From positions 1 to 48,455 of the forward strand of contig CAMYNX010000055.1 of NCBI GenBank assembly GCA_947259875.1: a DNA stretch of 48,455 nt. The letters run 5' to 3'. Each line of letters starts with the position of its first letter. Positions within the stretch are counted from its first letter, which is position 1. Source of the DNA: an uncultured Gammaproteobacteria bacterium. Its GTDB lineage: Bacteria; Pseudomonadota; Gammaproteobacteria; Arenicellales; JAANXG01. The notes below the pieces were generated by a model. The model was not told where the DNA came from. It saw only the letters and a program-made list of their open reading frames with translations, and made no database searches. This document shows positions 25,635 to 34,276 of the stretch, in pieces. The position numbers and the translations under genes are program-made.

Positions 25635-27212
25635 ATGGCAACAGCAGACGCCGCCCATCACGACGAACATCACGCTCACCCCACCGGCATCCTGCGTTGG
25701 ATTACGACCACCAATCACAAGGATATCGGAACGCTTTACCTGCTTTTTTCCCTGACCATGTTCATGGTCGGCGGGTTGATGGCGTTGGTGATTCGTGCCG
25801 AGTTATTTCAGCCAGGGTTGCAGGTAGTAGACCCGCATTTCTTCAATCAAATGACCACGATGCACGCGCTGGTCATGATCTTCGGCGCAGTCATGCCGGG
25901 TTTCGTCGGGTTTGCGAACTGGATGTTACCGATGATGATCGGGGCTCCGGACATGGCGTTACCGCGCCTCAACAATTGGAGTTTCTGGATATTACCTTTC
26001 GCATTCACGATGCTGTTGTCGAGCCTGCTCACCGCCGGCGGTGGTCCGGCATCAGGATGGACATTGTATGCGCCATTGTCGATCCAGGGTGGCATGAGCG
26101 TCGATATGACCATCTTCGCGATCCATATGATGGGGGTCTCGTCGATTCTCGGGGCGATCAATGTGATCGTGACGATTTTTAATATGCGTGCGCCGGGGAT
26201 GACGTTATTGAAGATGCCGTTGTTCGTGTGGACGTGGTTGATTACCGCATTCCTGCTGATCGCGGTGATGCCGGTACTCGCGGGCGTAGTGACCATGCTG
26301 TTAACTGACCGCCACTTCGACACCGCTTTCTTCAATCCCGCCGGCGGCGGAGACCCGGTGATGTTTCAACACATCTTTTGGTTTTTCGGACACCCCGAGG
26401 TCTATATTCTGATCCTGCCGGCGTTTGGCATTATTTCTGAAATTATCCCGACGTTTTCGCGTAAGCCGCTGTTCGGTTACACCACCATGGTGCTGGCGAC
26501 CGCCGGCATCGCTTTTCTGTCTTTCATCGTGTGGGCGCACCATATGTTTACCGTCGGCATGCCGCTAGCGGGTGAGCTGTTTTTCATGTACTCGACGATG
26601 TTGATCGCGGTACCCACCGGCGTGAAAGTCTTTAACTGGGTCTCCACCATGTGGCGCGGCTCGCTGACGTTTGAAACACCGATGTTGTTTGCGATTGCCG
26701 TCGTGTTTCTGTTTACCATTGGCGGTTTTTCCGGTCTGATGCTGGCGATCACGCCCGCCGACTTCCAATACCATGACACCTATTTCGTAGTCGCTCATTT
26801 CCACTACGTTCTGTTTTCGGGATCAATAATGGCGATGATGGGCGGTGCCTACTACTGGTTACCGAAATGGACCGGTCACATGTATGACGAAAAGCTCGGT
26901 AAGACCCATTTCTGGTTAAACACGATTTTCTTTAATATCACATTCTTCCCGCAGCACTTTTTGGGGCTCGCTGGGATGCCGCGGCGGATTCCCGATTATG
27001 CGTTGCAATTCACCGAGTTCAACGTGATCTCCAGCATTGGGGCATTTGGCCTTGGTCTTTCGCAGCTGCTGTTCGTCTATGTCGTCATCAAGTGCGTGCG
27101 GGGTGGAGAGAAGGCCAGCGACGAAGTATGGGAACAACCGCGCGGCCTGGAATGGACCGTGCCGTCACCGGCTCCTTACCACACGTTTGAGACGCCGCCA
27201 AGGGTCGCGTAG
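25635..27212 (+). CDS. coxA: Cytochrome c oxidase subunit I
   Basis: CoxA carries the heme a / heme a3-CuB site of the proton-pumping aa3-type oxidase in the inner membrane. The 525-aa protein has TTNHKDIGTLYL, the heme a His in TMHALVMIFG, the CuB/Tyr motif WFFGHPEVYILILPAFG with the His-Tyr crosslink residues, WAHHMFTVGMP and the two heme ligands in VVAHFHYVLFSG. A good ribosome site AAGGAGA precedes the ATG. It is complete, unlike coxB next to it. Confidence 0.98.
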   Translation: MATADAAHHDEHHAHPTGILRWITTTNHKDIGTLYLLFSLTMFMVGGLMALVIRAELFQPGLQVVDPHFFNQMTTMHALVMIFGAVMPGFVGFANWMLPMMIGAPDMALPRLNNWSFWILPFAFTMLLSSLLTAGGGPASGWTLYAPLSIQGGMSVDMTIFAIHMMGVSSILGAINVIVTIFNMRAPGMTLLKMPLFVWTWLITAFLLIAVMPVLAGVVTMLLTDRHFDTAFFNPAGGGDPVMFQHIFWFFGHPEVYILILPAFGIISEIIPTFSRKPLFGYTTMVLATAGIAFLSFIVWAHHMFTVGMPLAGELFFMYSTMLIAVPTGVKVFNWVSTMWRGSLTFETPMLFAIAVVFLFTIGGFSGLMLAITPADFQYHDTYFVVAHFHYVLFSGSIMAMMGGAYYWLPKWTGHMYDEKLGKTHFWLNTIFFNITFFPQHFLGLAGMPRRIPDYALQFTEFNVISSIGAFGLGLSQLLFVYVVIKCVRGGEKASDEVWEQPRGLEWTVPSPAPYHTFETPPRVA

Positions 27213-27224
27213 AAGGGTTTGCGG

Positions 27225-27353
27225 GTGACTAATCCAAGTGCCGAGTGTGTCAATGATCGAAAGCGGACAACGGTCAACAGGCGTCTTGCATTGTTGCTCG
27301 GTGCCGTGGCTGCGGGATTTTTCATTGTTACGTTACTAATGGATTGGTCATGA
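27225..27353 (+). CDS. Small cytochrome oxidase assembly peptide (42 aa, one membrane helix)
   Basis: A GTG-started frame of 42 codons lies between coxA and ctaG, too short for most gene calls. It has a basic N-terminal segment (KRTTVNRR) and one membrane helix (LALLLGAVAAGFFIVTLL) ending in MDWS. Its TGA overlaps the ctaG ATG (ATGA), a strong sign of translational coupling. A short single-helix protein at this place is a known component of cox clusters in proteobacteria (cytochrome oxidase small assembly protein). Function is inferred from position and topology only. Confidence 0.75.
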   Translation: MTNPSAECVNDRKRTTVNRRLALLLGAVAAGFFIVTLLMDWS

Positions 27354-27964
27354 CTGCAGCAACCCAGCAACCGCCCGCCAACCGGCGCTTGATTTTCCGG
27401 CTCGTTCTCGCCGTATTTGCGATGTTTGGCTTCGGGTTTGCGTTGGTGCCCTTGTATGATGTGTTCTGCGACATCACCGGACTAAACGGCAAGACCGGTG
27501 TGACCGATAGCCGGACGGTCGAAGCCACGCCGATCGATAAAGATCGGTGGGTTACAGTGGAATTTACCGGTAACGCTGCCAGTGGTTTACCTTGGGAGTT
27601 CCGACCCACGGTAGCGAAGATGGAAGTGCAGCCGGGAGCGCTTACACGGGCGACGTATATCGCGCGCAATACCAGCAACCGGACAGTGGTCGGCCGTGCG
27701 ATTCCTAGTGTTACCCCGGGAGAGGCGGCCGCACATTTCAAGAAGACGGAATGTTTTTGTTTCACTGAGCAATACCTGGACGCGGGTGAGACCAAAGAAA
27801 TGACGGTACAGTTCGTAGTAGAGCCGGATATTCCTCGCAGTGTGAATACGATTACCCTCTCTTATGCGTTCTTTAATACCGAGAAATTTGTCAAGCAAAA
27901 AAAGATTACGGCAAAACAGCAGGACACGAAGCTTGAAAAAACGCATCCGGGCAAGAAAAGTTAA
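27350..27964 (+). CDS. ctaG: Cytochrome c oxidase copper-insertion protein CtaG (Cox11)
   Basis: CtaG/Cox11 delivers copper to CuB of subunit I. The 204-aa protein has one N-terminal membrane anchor (LIFRLVLAVFAMFGFGFALV), PLYDVFCDITGLNGKT and a periplasmic immunoglobulin-like domain with the copper-binding Cys-x-Cys in TECFCFTEQ and ETKEMTVQFVVEPD. The start is the ATG at 27350, which overlaps the stop of the preceding small gene. Confidence 0.96.
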   Translation: MTAATQQPPANRRLIFRLVLAVFAMFGFGFALVPLYDVFCDITGLNGKTGVTDSRTVEATPIDKDRWVTVEFTGNAASGLPWEFRPTVAKMEVQPGALTRATYIARNTSNRTVVGRAIPSVTPGEAAAHFKKTECFCFTEQYLDAGETKEMTVQFVVEPDIPRSVNTITLSYAFFNTEKFVKQKKITAKQQDTKLEKTHPGKKS

Positions 27965-27997
27965 CACCAAGGTTGATGAGTCAAGGGGAACTATAAA

Positions 27998-28879
27998 ATG
28001 AGTGGCGCACAAGGCAGCTATTACCTTCCAAATCCGAGCGCATGGCCGATCATCGGGTCCATTGGACTGTTCACTTTGTTGTTGGGCTTCATGCTGTTTC
28101 TCAACGAAGGGACGGCCGGGACGTGGTTGATGATCTTCGGTGCGTGCGTCATTGCGTTCATGTTGATTGGCTGGTTCGGCACTGTCATCAGCGAAAGCGA
28201 AGGTGGGTTGTACAACGACCAAGTTGGCATGTCGTTCCGTATGAGTATGTTGTGGTTCATCTTTTCCGAGATCATGTTCTTTGCCGCCTTTTTCGGTGCC
28301 CTGTTCTACACCCGCACCTTGGCGGTGCCGTGGTTGGCAGACACCGACCTGCTGTGGCCCAATTATGAAGGCGGATGGCCCACGGCCGGACCCAAGGGGC
28401 CGGTGCCCATCGACGCGGATACCGCGGTGGCTAATCCGGCCACGCAGTTTTCCACCATCGGGCCGTGGGGCATACCGGTGCTCAACACATTGTTGTTGTT
28501 GTCATCCAGTATCACGGTCACGATCGCTCATCATGCGCTCAAGCAAAATGCCCGCGGCAAACTTATATTGTGGCTGGGCTTGACGGTCGCGCTCGGTGTC
28601 GTGTTCTTGTACTTTCAGGCAATCGAGTATCACCACGCGTATACCGAGCTGGGCCTGACTCTGGGCACCGGTGTCTATGGGGGAACCTTTTTCATGCTGA
28701 CCGGCTTTCACGGTCTGCACGTGACCATCGGCGCGATTATGCTCATGGTGGTGTGGCTGCGCTGCTTACGCGGGCACTTCAAGCCGGACAACCATTTCGC
28801 GTTTGAGGCCAGCGCCTGGTATTGGCATTTTGTAGACACGGTGTGGGTTGGGTTGTTTGTGTTTGTGTATGTGTTTTGA
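27998..28879 (+). CDS. coxC: Cytochrome c oxidase subunit III
   Basis: A 293-aa seven-helix subunit III. Recognisable blocks are YYLPNPSAWPIIGS, MSFRMSMLWFIFSEIMFFAAFFGALFY split over helix 3, LNTLLLLSSSITVTIAHHAL, EYHHAYTELGLTLGTGVYG and FHGLHVTIGAIML, ending in WYWHFVDTVWVGLFVFVYVF. The ribosome site is AAGGGGA. It is complete. Confidence 0.97.
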   Translation: MSGAQGSYYLPNPSAWPIIGSIGLFTLLLGFMLFLNEGTAGTWLMIFGACVIAFMLIGWFGTVISESEGGLYNDQVGMSFRMSMLWFIFSEIMFFAAFFGALFYTRTLAVPWLADTDLLWPNYEGGWPTAGPKGPVPIDADTAVANPATQFSTIGPWGIPVLNTLLLLSSSITVTIAHHALKQNARGKLILWLGLTVALGVVFLYFQAIEYHHAYTELGLTLGTGVYGGTFFMLTGFHGLHVTIGAIMLMVVWLRCLRGHFKPDNHFAFEASAWYWHFVDTVWVGLFVFVYVF

Positions 28880-28953
28880 GCAGTTTCTGCAATTGGGGAT
28901 CGGATGTCGTTCGTTGCCGCCGGCGGCCGAACCGCGGATAAGGCAAGTCGAGT

Positions 28954-29193
28954 CTATTTAGACGTGGTGGGCTGGGCCCAAGGAGGGCGAACTGAGTTGG
29001 ACGGCGTGATCACCCCTGTGTAGAGCCCGACACACAGTAACACGAACAGCAATACCCAAATAGATATTCTTGCGGTGAGGGCTTTTAGTGTGCGCGTTCC
29101 CTGTCCACGGTCCTTGACCAGATAAAACAATCCGGAAAACAGGCTGTACAGCATGAGCGCGAAAAAAACCAAGATGATGATCTTGATCCACAC
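28954..29193 (-). CDS. DUF2909 twin-transmembrane protein
   Basis: A 79-aa protein with two membrane helices (residues 4-26 and 45-65) flanking a basic loop with YLVKDRGQGTRTLKALTARI, the mark of the DUF2909 family. It lies on the opposite strand inside the cox cluster, which is its usual place in gammaproteobacteria. The function is unknown; a role in oxidase assembly is only a guess from location. Confidence 0.85.
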   Translation of the reverse strand: MWIKIIILVFFALMLYSLFSGLFYLVKDRGQGTRTLKALTARISIWVLLFVLLCVGLYTGVITPSNSVRPPWAQPTTSK

Positions 29194-29266
29194 AGGGATT
29201 ACCTCGAAGAGAAACGCTGGGCGATTTTAGCAGAACATGGTGGTTTGGCGGGGAAAATAAAGACCA

Positions 29267-30013
29267 GTGGTGAAATATCGGTTCAAAGCAAAGGGGGTGC
29301 CCACTCTAGTGGTAGTGCTGCTACTGCCAATCCTGATTAGTCTGGGGTTGTGGCAGTTGGACCGTGCGCAAGAAAAACTCGGTATGCAGCGCGCATTCTT
29401 GGAGCGCGGGAGCTTGGAGCCGGTGATGCTGGGGACGGAGTTACTGGATCCGTCGCATGATGACTTCCGGCGTGCCGAGGCGCACGGCGTGTTCGAGCCC
29501 GAATTTCAGATCCTTCTCGATAATCGCGTGCATCGAGGTAGGGCCGGTTATCACGTGCTTACGCCGTTTCGCGTGGACGGGTCAAACACTCGCATCCTGG
29601 TCAACCGCGGCTGGATTGCATGGGGTGAGGATCGGCAACGGCTGCCGGAGATCGCAACGCCGGCACATCGGTTGCGCGTTTACGGCCGGTTGCGGCGTCC
29701 CCATGAGCGCTATTTTTCCTTGGAGGATGAATCTGCGCTGACCGGCAAGCGATCCGTTTGGCAGAACCTGAATATGGATCGCTATCGGGGGGTTGTCGGA
29801 GTTCCCATGCAGCCATTAGTGTTGCATCTTGATGGGGGCGATGCCCAGGCTGGCGGGTTTGTTCGCGAATGGCCCAAGTATCAAGATGTCTGGGTTGATC
29901 GCCACAAGGGCTATGCTTTTCAATGGTTTGCTTTGGCTGCCGCCTTGGTGTTTCTCTATGTCGTAGTGCATATACGGCGCCGCGACGAATCGCACGTGAA
30001 TCTCAGTCAGTAG
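29267..30013 (+). CDS. SURF1 family cytochrome oxidase assembly protein
   Basis: SURF1 proteins (Shy1 in yeast) help assemble the heme a / a3 centres of subunit I. The 248-aa protein has an N-terminal helix with LLPILISLGLWQLDRAQEK, the RVHRGRAGYHVLTPF and ILVNRGWIAWGEDRQ motifs, and a C-terminal helix AFQWFALAAALVFLYVV. The start is GTG at 29267 or 29270. Its TAG is followed immediately by the next start. Confidence 0.93.
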   Translation: MVKYRFKAKGVPTLVVVLLLPILISLGLWQLDRAQEKLGMQRAFLERGSLEPVMLGTELLDPSHDDFRRAEAHGVFEPEFQILLDNRVHRGRAGYHVLTPFRVDGSNTRILVNRGWIAWGEDRQRLPEIATPAHRLRVYGRLRRPHERYFSLEDESALTGKRSVWQNLNMDRYRGVVGVPMQPLVLHLDGGDAQAGGFVREWPKYQDVWVDRHKGYAFQWFALAAALVFLYVVVHIRRRDESHVNLSQ

Positions 30014-30619
30014 ATGCGAGCAAAAATGGCAGGCGACACAAATTCCTCTAACCGCTGGCAAGTAGTGCTGATCGCGCTGCTATTCGTCGCGCCAGTGGTG
30101 GGAGCGTTGTTTTGGAAGCCGACCGGTTATGTGAATTACGGTGAGCTGGTGGAGCCGGTGCGATTGATCAAAGACGTGAGGCTTGAGAAGTTGGACGGAA
30201 CCCCGTTTAACTTCAGTCACCTATATCGTAAATGGACGTTGCTCTATGTCGGTGGTCAGCTTTGTAACGAAGTGTGTAAGGATAGCTTGTACAAAATCCA
30301 GCAGGTGCGGTTGGCGCAGAGTAAGAACGCTCATCGGGTGCAATGTGTCTATTTGGTGCCGGCCGATGGTGGAACCACCGGCGCGCAGAAATTGATAAGT
30401 CAACATCCCGGCATGATTGGTCTCGCTGCCGAAGAAGTTTCGTTCAAGCAGCTTGCGGAGCAATTCAAAGTTAATAGTCAGACACCGTTGAACGGTGCAC
30501 AGCGGATATATGTCATTGACCCATTGGGTAACCTGATGATGAGTTATCCACCCGATGCCGACCCGAGTAATATGAACAAAGATCTGAGACGTCTTCTCAA
30601 GGTCTCACAGGTAGGTTAG
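30014..30619 (+). CDS. Membrane-anchored Sco/thioredoxin-like cytochrome oxidase assembly protein
   Basis: A 201-aa protein with one N-terminal helix (VVLIALLFVAPVVGALFW) and a periplasmic thioredoxin-fold domain: LEKLDGTPFNFSHLYRKWTLLYVG, a Cys pair in QLCNEVCKDSL matching the CxxxC copper motif of Sco proteins, and RIYVIDPLGNLMMSYPPDADP. The C-terminal His ligand of true Sco proteins is not evident. The gene normally precedes ctaA in such clusters; here it directly precedes ctaB. A role in copper handling or thiol reduction during assembly of the oxidase is likely. Confidence 0.82.
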   Translation: MRAKMAGDTNSSNRWQVVLIALLFVAPVVGALFWKPTGYVNYGELVEPVRLIKDVRLEKLDGTPFNFSHLYRKWTLLYVGGQLCNEVCKDSLYKIQQVRLAQSKNAHRVQCVYLVPADGGTTGAQKLISQHPGMIGLAAEEVSFKQLAEQFKVNSQTPLNGAQRIYVIDPLGNLMMSYPPDADPSNMNKDLRRLLKVSQVG

Positions 30620-30623
30620 CCAG

Positions 30624-31553
30624 ATGAAAACAACCGTCACCACAACACGAACGGCATTGTCGTTTACTCAGCAACTGACTCAATACTATGAGCTGACAAA
30701 ACCGCGTGTCGTGTCGCTGATCATGTTCACCGCCATTGTCGGAATGTTTCTTTCGATTCCCGGCATGGTGCCGCTGGATACGTTATTGCTCGCGACTTTG
30801 GGAATTGGATTGTCGGCCGCAGCCGGAGCGGCGATTAATCATATCTTGGATCAACGCGCTGACCTCATTATGGCGCGCACCCAAGGTCGGCCGTTACCTA
30901 GCGGACAGATTAACACCGGACAGGCATTAACGTTTGCGATCTTACTGGCAACTTGTTCGATTGTCATATTGGTGCATTGGGTGAATCCGCTAACGGCCGC
31001 GCTGACATTTATTTCTTTGATCGGCTATGCGGTCATCTACACGGTTTACTTGAAGCATTGGACCCCGCAGAACATCGTGATCGGCGGGGCCGCGGGGGCT
31101 TCACCGCCGGTGTTGGGATGGGTGGCGGTTACCGGTGAGGTATCCTCTGATGCTTTGTTGCTGTTTTTAATCATTTTCTGCTGGACGCCACCACACTTTT
31201 GGGCATTGGCCCTGTATAGGCGGAATGAGTACGCCAATGCGGGTATACCCATGTTGCCGGTTACTCATGGCGTCAAGTTCACCCGCTTACATATCCTTCT
31301 GTATACATTATTGCTATCCGGAGTCACTGTGATGCCGTACGCGACCCACATGTCCGGGTGGGTCTACTTGACCGGAGCCCTGGCGTTGAATATTCGTTTT
31401 ATCTGGTATGCGTGGAAACTCTACCGGGAGTACAGCGATGCCTTGGCCAAACGCACGTTTGGATATTCCATTCAATACCTCGCGATGTTGTTCGCCCTTA
31501 TTTTGCTGGACCATTACCGCATCTTCGTATATGGCTTATTCGGAATTAGCTAG
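30624..31553 (+). CDS. ctaB: Protoheme IX farnesyltransferase (heme O synthase)
   Basis: CtaB attaches a farnesyl chain to heme b to give heme O, the precursor of heme A. The 309-aa polytopic UbiA-family protein has YYELTKPRVVSLIMFTA, the first Asp-rich motif AINHILDQRADLIMART, GRPLPSGQI, WTPPHFWALALYRRNEYANAG (second motif, with IPMLPVTHG) and a final helix. It is the last gene of the cox cluster; ctaA, needed for heme A, is not adjacent. Confidence 0.96.
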   Translation: MKTTVTTTRTALSFTQQLTQYYELTKPRVVSLIMFTAIVGMFLSIPGMVPLDTLLLATLGIGLSAAAGAAINHILDQRADLIMARTQGRPLPSGQINTGQALTFAILLATCSIVILVHWVNPLTAALTFISLIGYAVIYTVYLKHWTPQNIVIGGAAGASPPVLGWVAVTGEVSSDALLLFLIIFCWTPPHFWALALYRRNEYANAGIPMLPVTHGVKFTRLHILLYTLLLSGVTVMPYATHMSGWVYLTGALALNIRFIWYAWKLYREYSDALAKRTFGYSIQYLAMLFALILLDHYRIFVYGLFGIS

Positions 31554-31648
31554 CCCGTATTTCTCGCCAAGCGGCGATGGTTAGTTGTTAAAGTACCGTT
31601 AATACAAGGATATTTGGACTTGCTCGATAAACAGTCTGTAGCTGCATT

Positions 31649-31741
31649 GCCTATCCCGGCCCTGGCTGGTCCAGGCACATCTGAACTTGGGCTTCACTCG
31701 ATCCATAGCTACGGCTATGCATCTCATTCCAGCCCGGCGCT
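31649..31741 (+). repeat. Dispersed repeat, copy B
   Basis: A 93-nt segment, about 85% identical without gaps to 5075-5167 read on the other strand. The palindromic core CATAGC-TACG-GCTATG is identical in both. It ends about 36 nt before the first HspQ-like codon and creates the short open frame 31614-31796, which I do not regard as a gene. Confidence 0.75.
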
Positions 31742-31777
31742 TGTCCCCGCACAGCAGGGGAATCAGCCGCACCTGTC

Positions 31778-32074
31778 CTGCGCATCGGTGAAGTAATACA
31801 CCACCGAATATTCGACTACCGAGGGGTAGTCATAGACGTAGATCCTGAATTTCAGGGTACGGACGAATGGTATGACGAGGTCGCCCGGTCCCGTCCCCCT
31901 AAAGACAAACCTTGGTACCACGTTTTGGTACACAATGCGCGCCACCAGACCTATGTGGCTGAGCGGAATCTGGAAGCGGACACCGAGAACGAACCTATCA
32001 ACCACCCTTTTGTACCCGTGGTGTTTAGTGAGTTTCGTGACGGCATCTACACCAGGAAAGACAAATCCAACTGA
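31778..32074 (+). CDS. hspQ: HspQ-like protein without canonical start codon
   Basis: The + frame from about 31778 reads RIGEVIHHRIFDYRGVVIDV, DPEFQGTDEWYDEV, RSRPPKDKPWYHVLVHN, QTYVAERNLEAD, PINHPFVPVVF and a short basic tail to TGA at 32072. This is HspQ (YccV-type), a hemimethylated-DNA-binding fold that acts as a specificity factor for Lon. Family members have about 5-10 further residues before the Ile-Gly pair, starting with Met. Here no ATG, GTG or TTG exists in frame after the TAG at about 31703; the only near-start is CTG at 31778, without a well-placed ribosome site. Either the 5' end was replaced by the neighbouring repeat, or a CTG start is used. The body of the gene looks intact. 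Confidence 0.82.
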   Translation: MRIGEVIHHRIFDYRGVVIDVDPEFQGTDEWYDEVARSRPPKDKPWYHVLVHNARHQTYVAERNLEADTENEPINHPFVPVVFSEFRDGIYTRKDKSN

Positions 32075-32258
32075 TGGTTCTCCACAACCTGGTCCTGCCT
32101 CTATGGGGGAACCTCCGGCCTGTGATATCCTCTAACAGGTAGTAATCCCGCAAACATGTCCGCTGGTCGGACAACTGGGATGAGCGCTTGCGAGACTTGG
32201 CAAACGCTCTAGAGTTGTTAGCAGTACGCTTTATCATTCGAATCACAGGGATCGGTTT

Positions 32259-33095
32259 ATGCGAGGCGCGTGGTTTCTTGCCCTATCCGGAATGTTGTTG
32301 TGCTATCTCGGTAGCGCTGTGGCTGACGACCGGATAACGGTCGCTGAGTTCAGGGCCGACCGCGACTTAGAGCCAAAACGTGCCCCCCTGTCGCCACTCT
32401 GGACAACCGATCTCTATACCGTTGAAGAAACCCAGCTATCCCAGACCGCCAGTGATCCATTATTGTTAACCAACCGCGAGTTGGGTGGGACTTGGCAACG
32501 GGCTATCTTGCCGGGCTCTCGCGCCCTGTCTGCCGTGTTCGATTACAAGTATCAGCAGACGCTTTGGGGTGATCGGCCCTATCGCCACACCCAATCGTTC
32601 AGGTTTGGGCCCAGCTTCTCTGCAGCTACGGGCTCTGTTACCAGACTGTATTATGGTGTGACGCAAGACTATATTGCGCAAGACACCAGGCTCACCGGCG
32701 ATGTCGAACGTATGCGCACCGGACTCGCGCAAACCTGGTACTTGGGGGCGCGAGACGCTGAATTGCAGCTCGGCTACGAGTTCGAGCAAGGCCCCAGGGA
32801 ACAACTATATGAACGTATGCAAGGCCACCGCATCAACGTCAGCGGAAGCTTCCCCTTGGCGTGGGGGTTCAACGCTGATTTGGCGGCTGGGTACAGCCGG
32901 TATACCTACCCGGAATCCAACGGCTCGCTGGAACTCCAAAGCGACCGTTTGAATGTTAATGCCGGCATTAGTCGCATGTTCTCTACGCGATTGTCCGGTA
33001 GCCTGCAATTCAACTATGCCGATGAAGAGTTTGATGATTCTCCGCTTTCCTATCGGCGCCACACGTGGGGGTTAAATCTCAGGTATCGGTATTAG
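32259..33095 (+). CDS. Predicted outer-membrane beta-barrel protein
   Basis: A 278-aa exported protein that I cannot assign to a named family. The signal peptide ends at VADDR (MRGAWFLALSGMLLCYLGSAVA). From about residue 75 the sequence alternates polar and hydrophobic residues in regular strands (GTWQRAIL, ALSAVFDYKY, HTQSFRFGPSF, GSVTRLYYGVTQDY, AELQLGYEFEQG, RINVSGSFPLAWGFNADLAAGY, LNVNAGISRMF, SGSLQFNYADEEF) and ends in LNLRYRY with a C-terminal aromatic residue, the usual BAM recognition signal. It sits alone between hspQ and a convergent aldo/keto reductase gene. Confidence 0.7.
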   Translation: MRGAWFLALSGMLLCYLGSAVADDRITVAEFRADRDLEPKRAPLSPLWTTDLYTVEETQLSQTASDPLLLTNRELGGTWQRAILPGSRALSAVFDYKYQQTLWGDRPYRHTQSFRFGPSFSAATGSVTRLYYGVTQDYIAQDTRLTGDVERMRTGLAQTWYLGARDAELQLGYEFEQGPREQLYERMQGHRINVSGSFPLAWGFNADLAAGYSRYTYPESNGSLELQSDRLNVNAGISRMFSTRLSGSLQFNYADEEFDDSPLSYRRHTWGLNLRYRY

Positions 33096-33175
33096 CCGTC
33101 GGAACGCATAGTGTGAACGGGATAAACTTTGCAGGCACCGGTTGTCCCTTCTCTAGACTTCAAGCTGTAACTGCT

Positions 33176-34219
33176 CTAAGGCGCCGGGTTGGGATTGTCC
33201 TTGTGCACCAGTTCGATGTCCCGTAATACCTCGTCGCTCAATTGAATGTGGCTACTGTCGAGGTTTTCTTTTAGTTGTTCCGGACTGGTTGCGCCGATGA
33301 TGCTGCTGGTTAAGAACGGCCGGCTATTCACGTATGCGAGTGCCATTTGGGCGAGGCTGAGTTCATGGCGTTCGGCGATCTTCAAGTACTGTTCCGTTGC
33401 CGTTTGCGAACGGGTTCCCAAATAGCGCTTGAATTGCTTAAACAGGGTCAAGCGCGCCCGTTGCGGGCGCATCCCTTGCAGATACTTGCCCGTAAGCACA
33501 CCAAAGCCGAGCGGCGAGTAGGCGAGTAGCCCAACACCCTCATGGCGGGTTACTTCTGCAAGACCTATTTCGTAGGTTCGGTTGAGCAGGGAATAAGGGT
33601 TCTGCACGGTGACAATCCGCGGCATCCCCAGGGTGTCGGCAAGATGCAGATAATGCATCACGCCCCAAGGAGTTTCGTTGGAGACGCCGACCGCGCGTAC
33701 TTTCCCTGCGCGTACACATTCGCTGAGCGCACTTAAGGTTTCTTCCACAGCGATCCCGGCATCATCGTCGCTGTACTCGTAACCCAACCTGCCGAAATAG
33801 TTTGTTTTACGCTCCGGCCAGTGCACCTGGTACAAGTCGATATAGTCGGTTTGTAAGCGCGTAAGGCTGCCCTCCACTGCCTGCACGATATTGGCCTTGT
33901 TCAAACGAGTTTGGCCGTGACGGATATAGGGCATCCACTCGCTGGCCGGGCCCACGACTTTGGTGGCAATGACGATCTTGTCGCGGTGTTTACGTTTTGA
34001 CAGCCAGTTACCGATAATCGTTTCGGTAACGCCATAGGTTTGCTCGCAGGATGGTACCGAATACATCTCCGCGGTATCGACGAAGTTCACGCCCCGATCG
34101 AATGCCATATCCAACTGGCCGTGACCCTCGGTTTCGCTGTTCTGTTCGCCCCAGGTCATGCTCCCGAGGCAAAACTTGCTCACCCTAATGCCGGTATCAC
34201 CCAGACCGCTGTATTCCAT
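33176..34219 (-). CDS. Aldo/keto reductase (Tas-like)
   Basis: A 347-aa NADPH-dependent aldo/keto reductase resembling Tas. The tetrad is visible: Asp and Tyr in NFVDTAEMYSVP, Lys in KIVIATKV and His in YQVHWPERKTNY. The TIM-barrel motifs GDTGIRVSKFCLGSMTWGEQNSE, IGNWLSKR, VRAVGVSNETPWGVMH, LLAYSPLGFGVLTGKYL and SSIIGATSPEQL are all present. The substrate is unknown. Confidence 0.93.
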   Translation of the reverse strand: MEYSGLGDTGIRVSKFCLGSMTWGEQNSETEGHGQLDMAFDRGVNFVDTAEMYSVPSCEQTYGVTETIIGNWLSKRKHRDKIVIATKVVGPASEWMPYIRHGQTRLNKANIVQAVEGSLTRLQTDYIDLYQVHWPERKTNYFGRLGYEYSDDDAGIAVEETLSALSECVRAGKVRAVGVSNETPWGVMHYLHLADTLGMPRIVTVQNPYSLLNRTYEIGLAEVTRHEGVGLLAYSPLGFGVLTGKYLQGMRPQRARLTLFKQFKRYLGTRSQTATEQYLKIAERHELSLAQMALAYVNSRPFLTSSIIGATSPEQLKENLDSSHIQLSDEVLRDIELVHKDNPNPAP

Positions 34220-34276
34220 GTGAATTGCCTACCCCCATTAAGTGAACGGAGCGAGGATTATACCGATATACGGCTC

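Noticed and set aside
31614-31796. 60-aa frame over the repeat
   Set aside because: Arises from the repeat and overlaps the hspQ start region; no conserved features.
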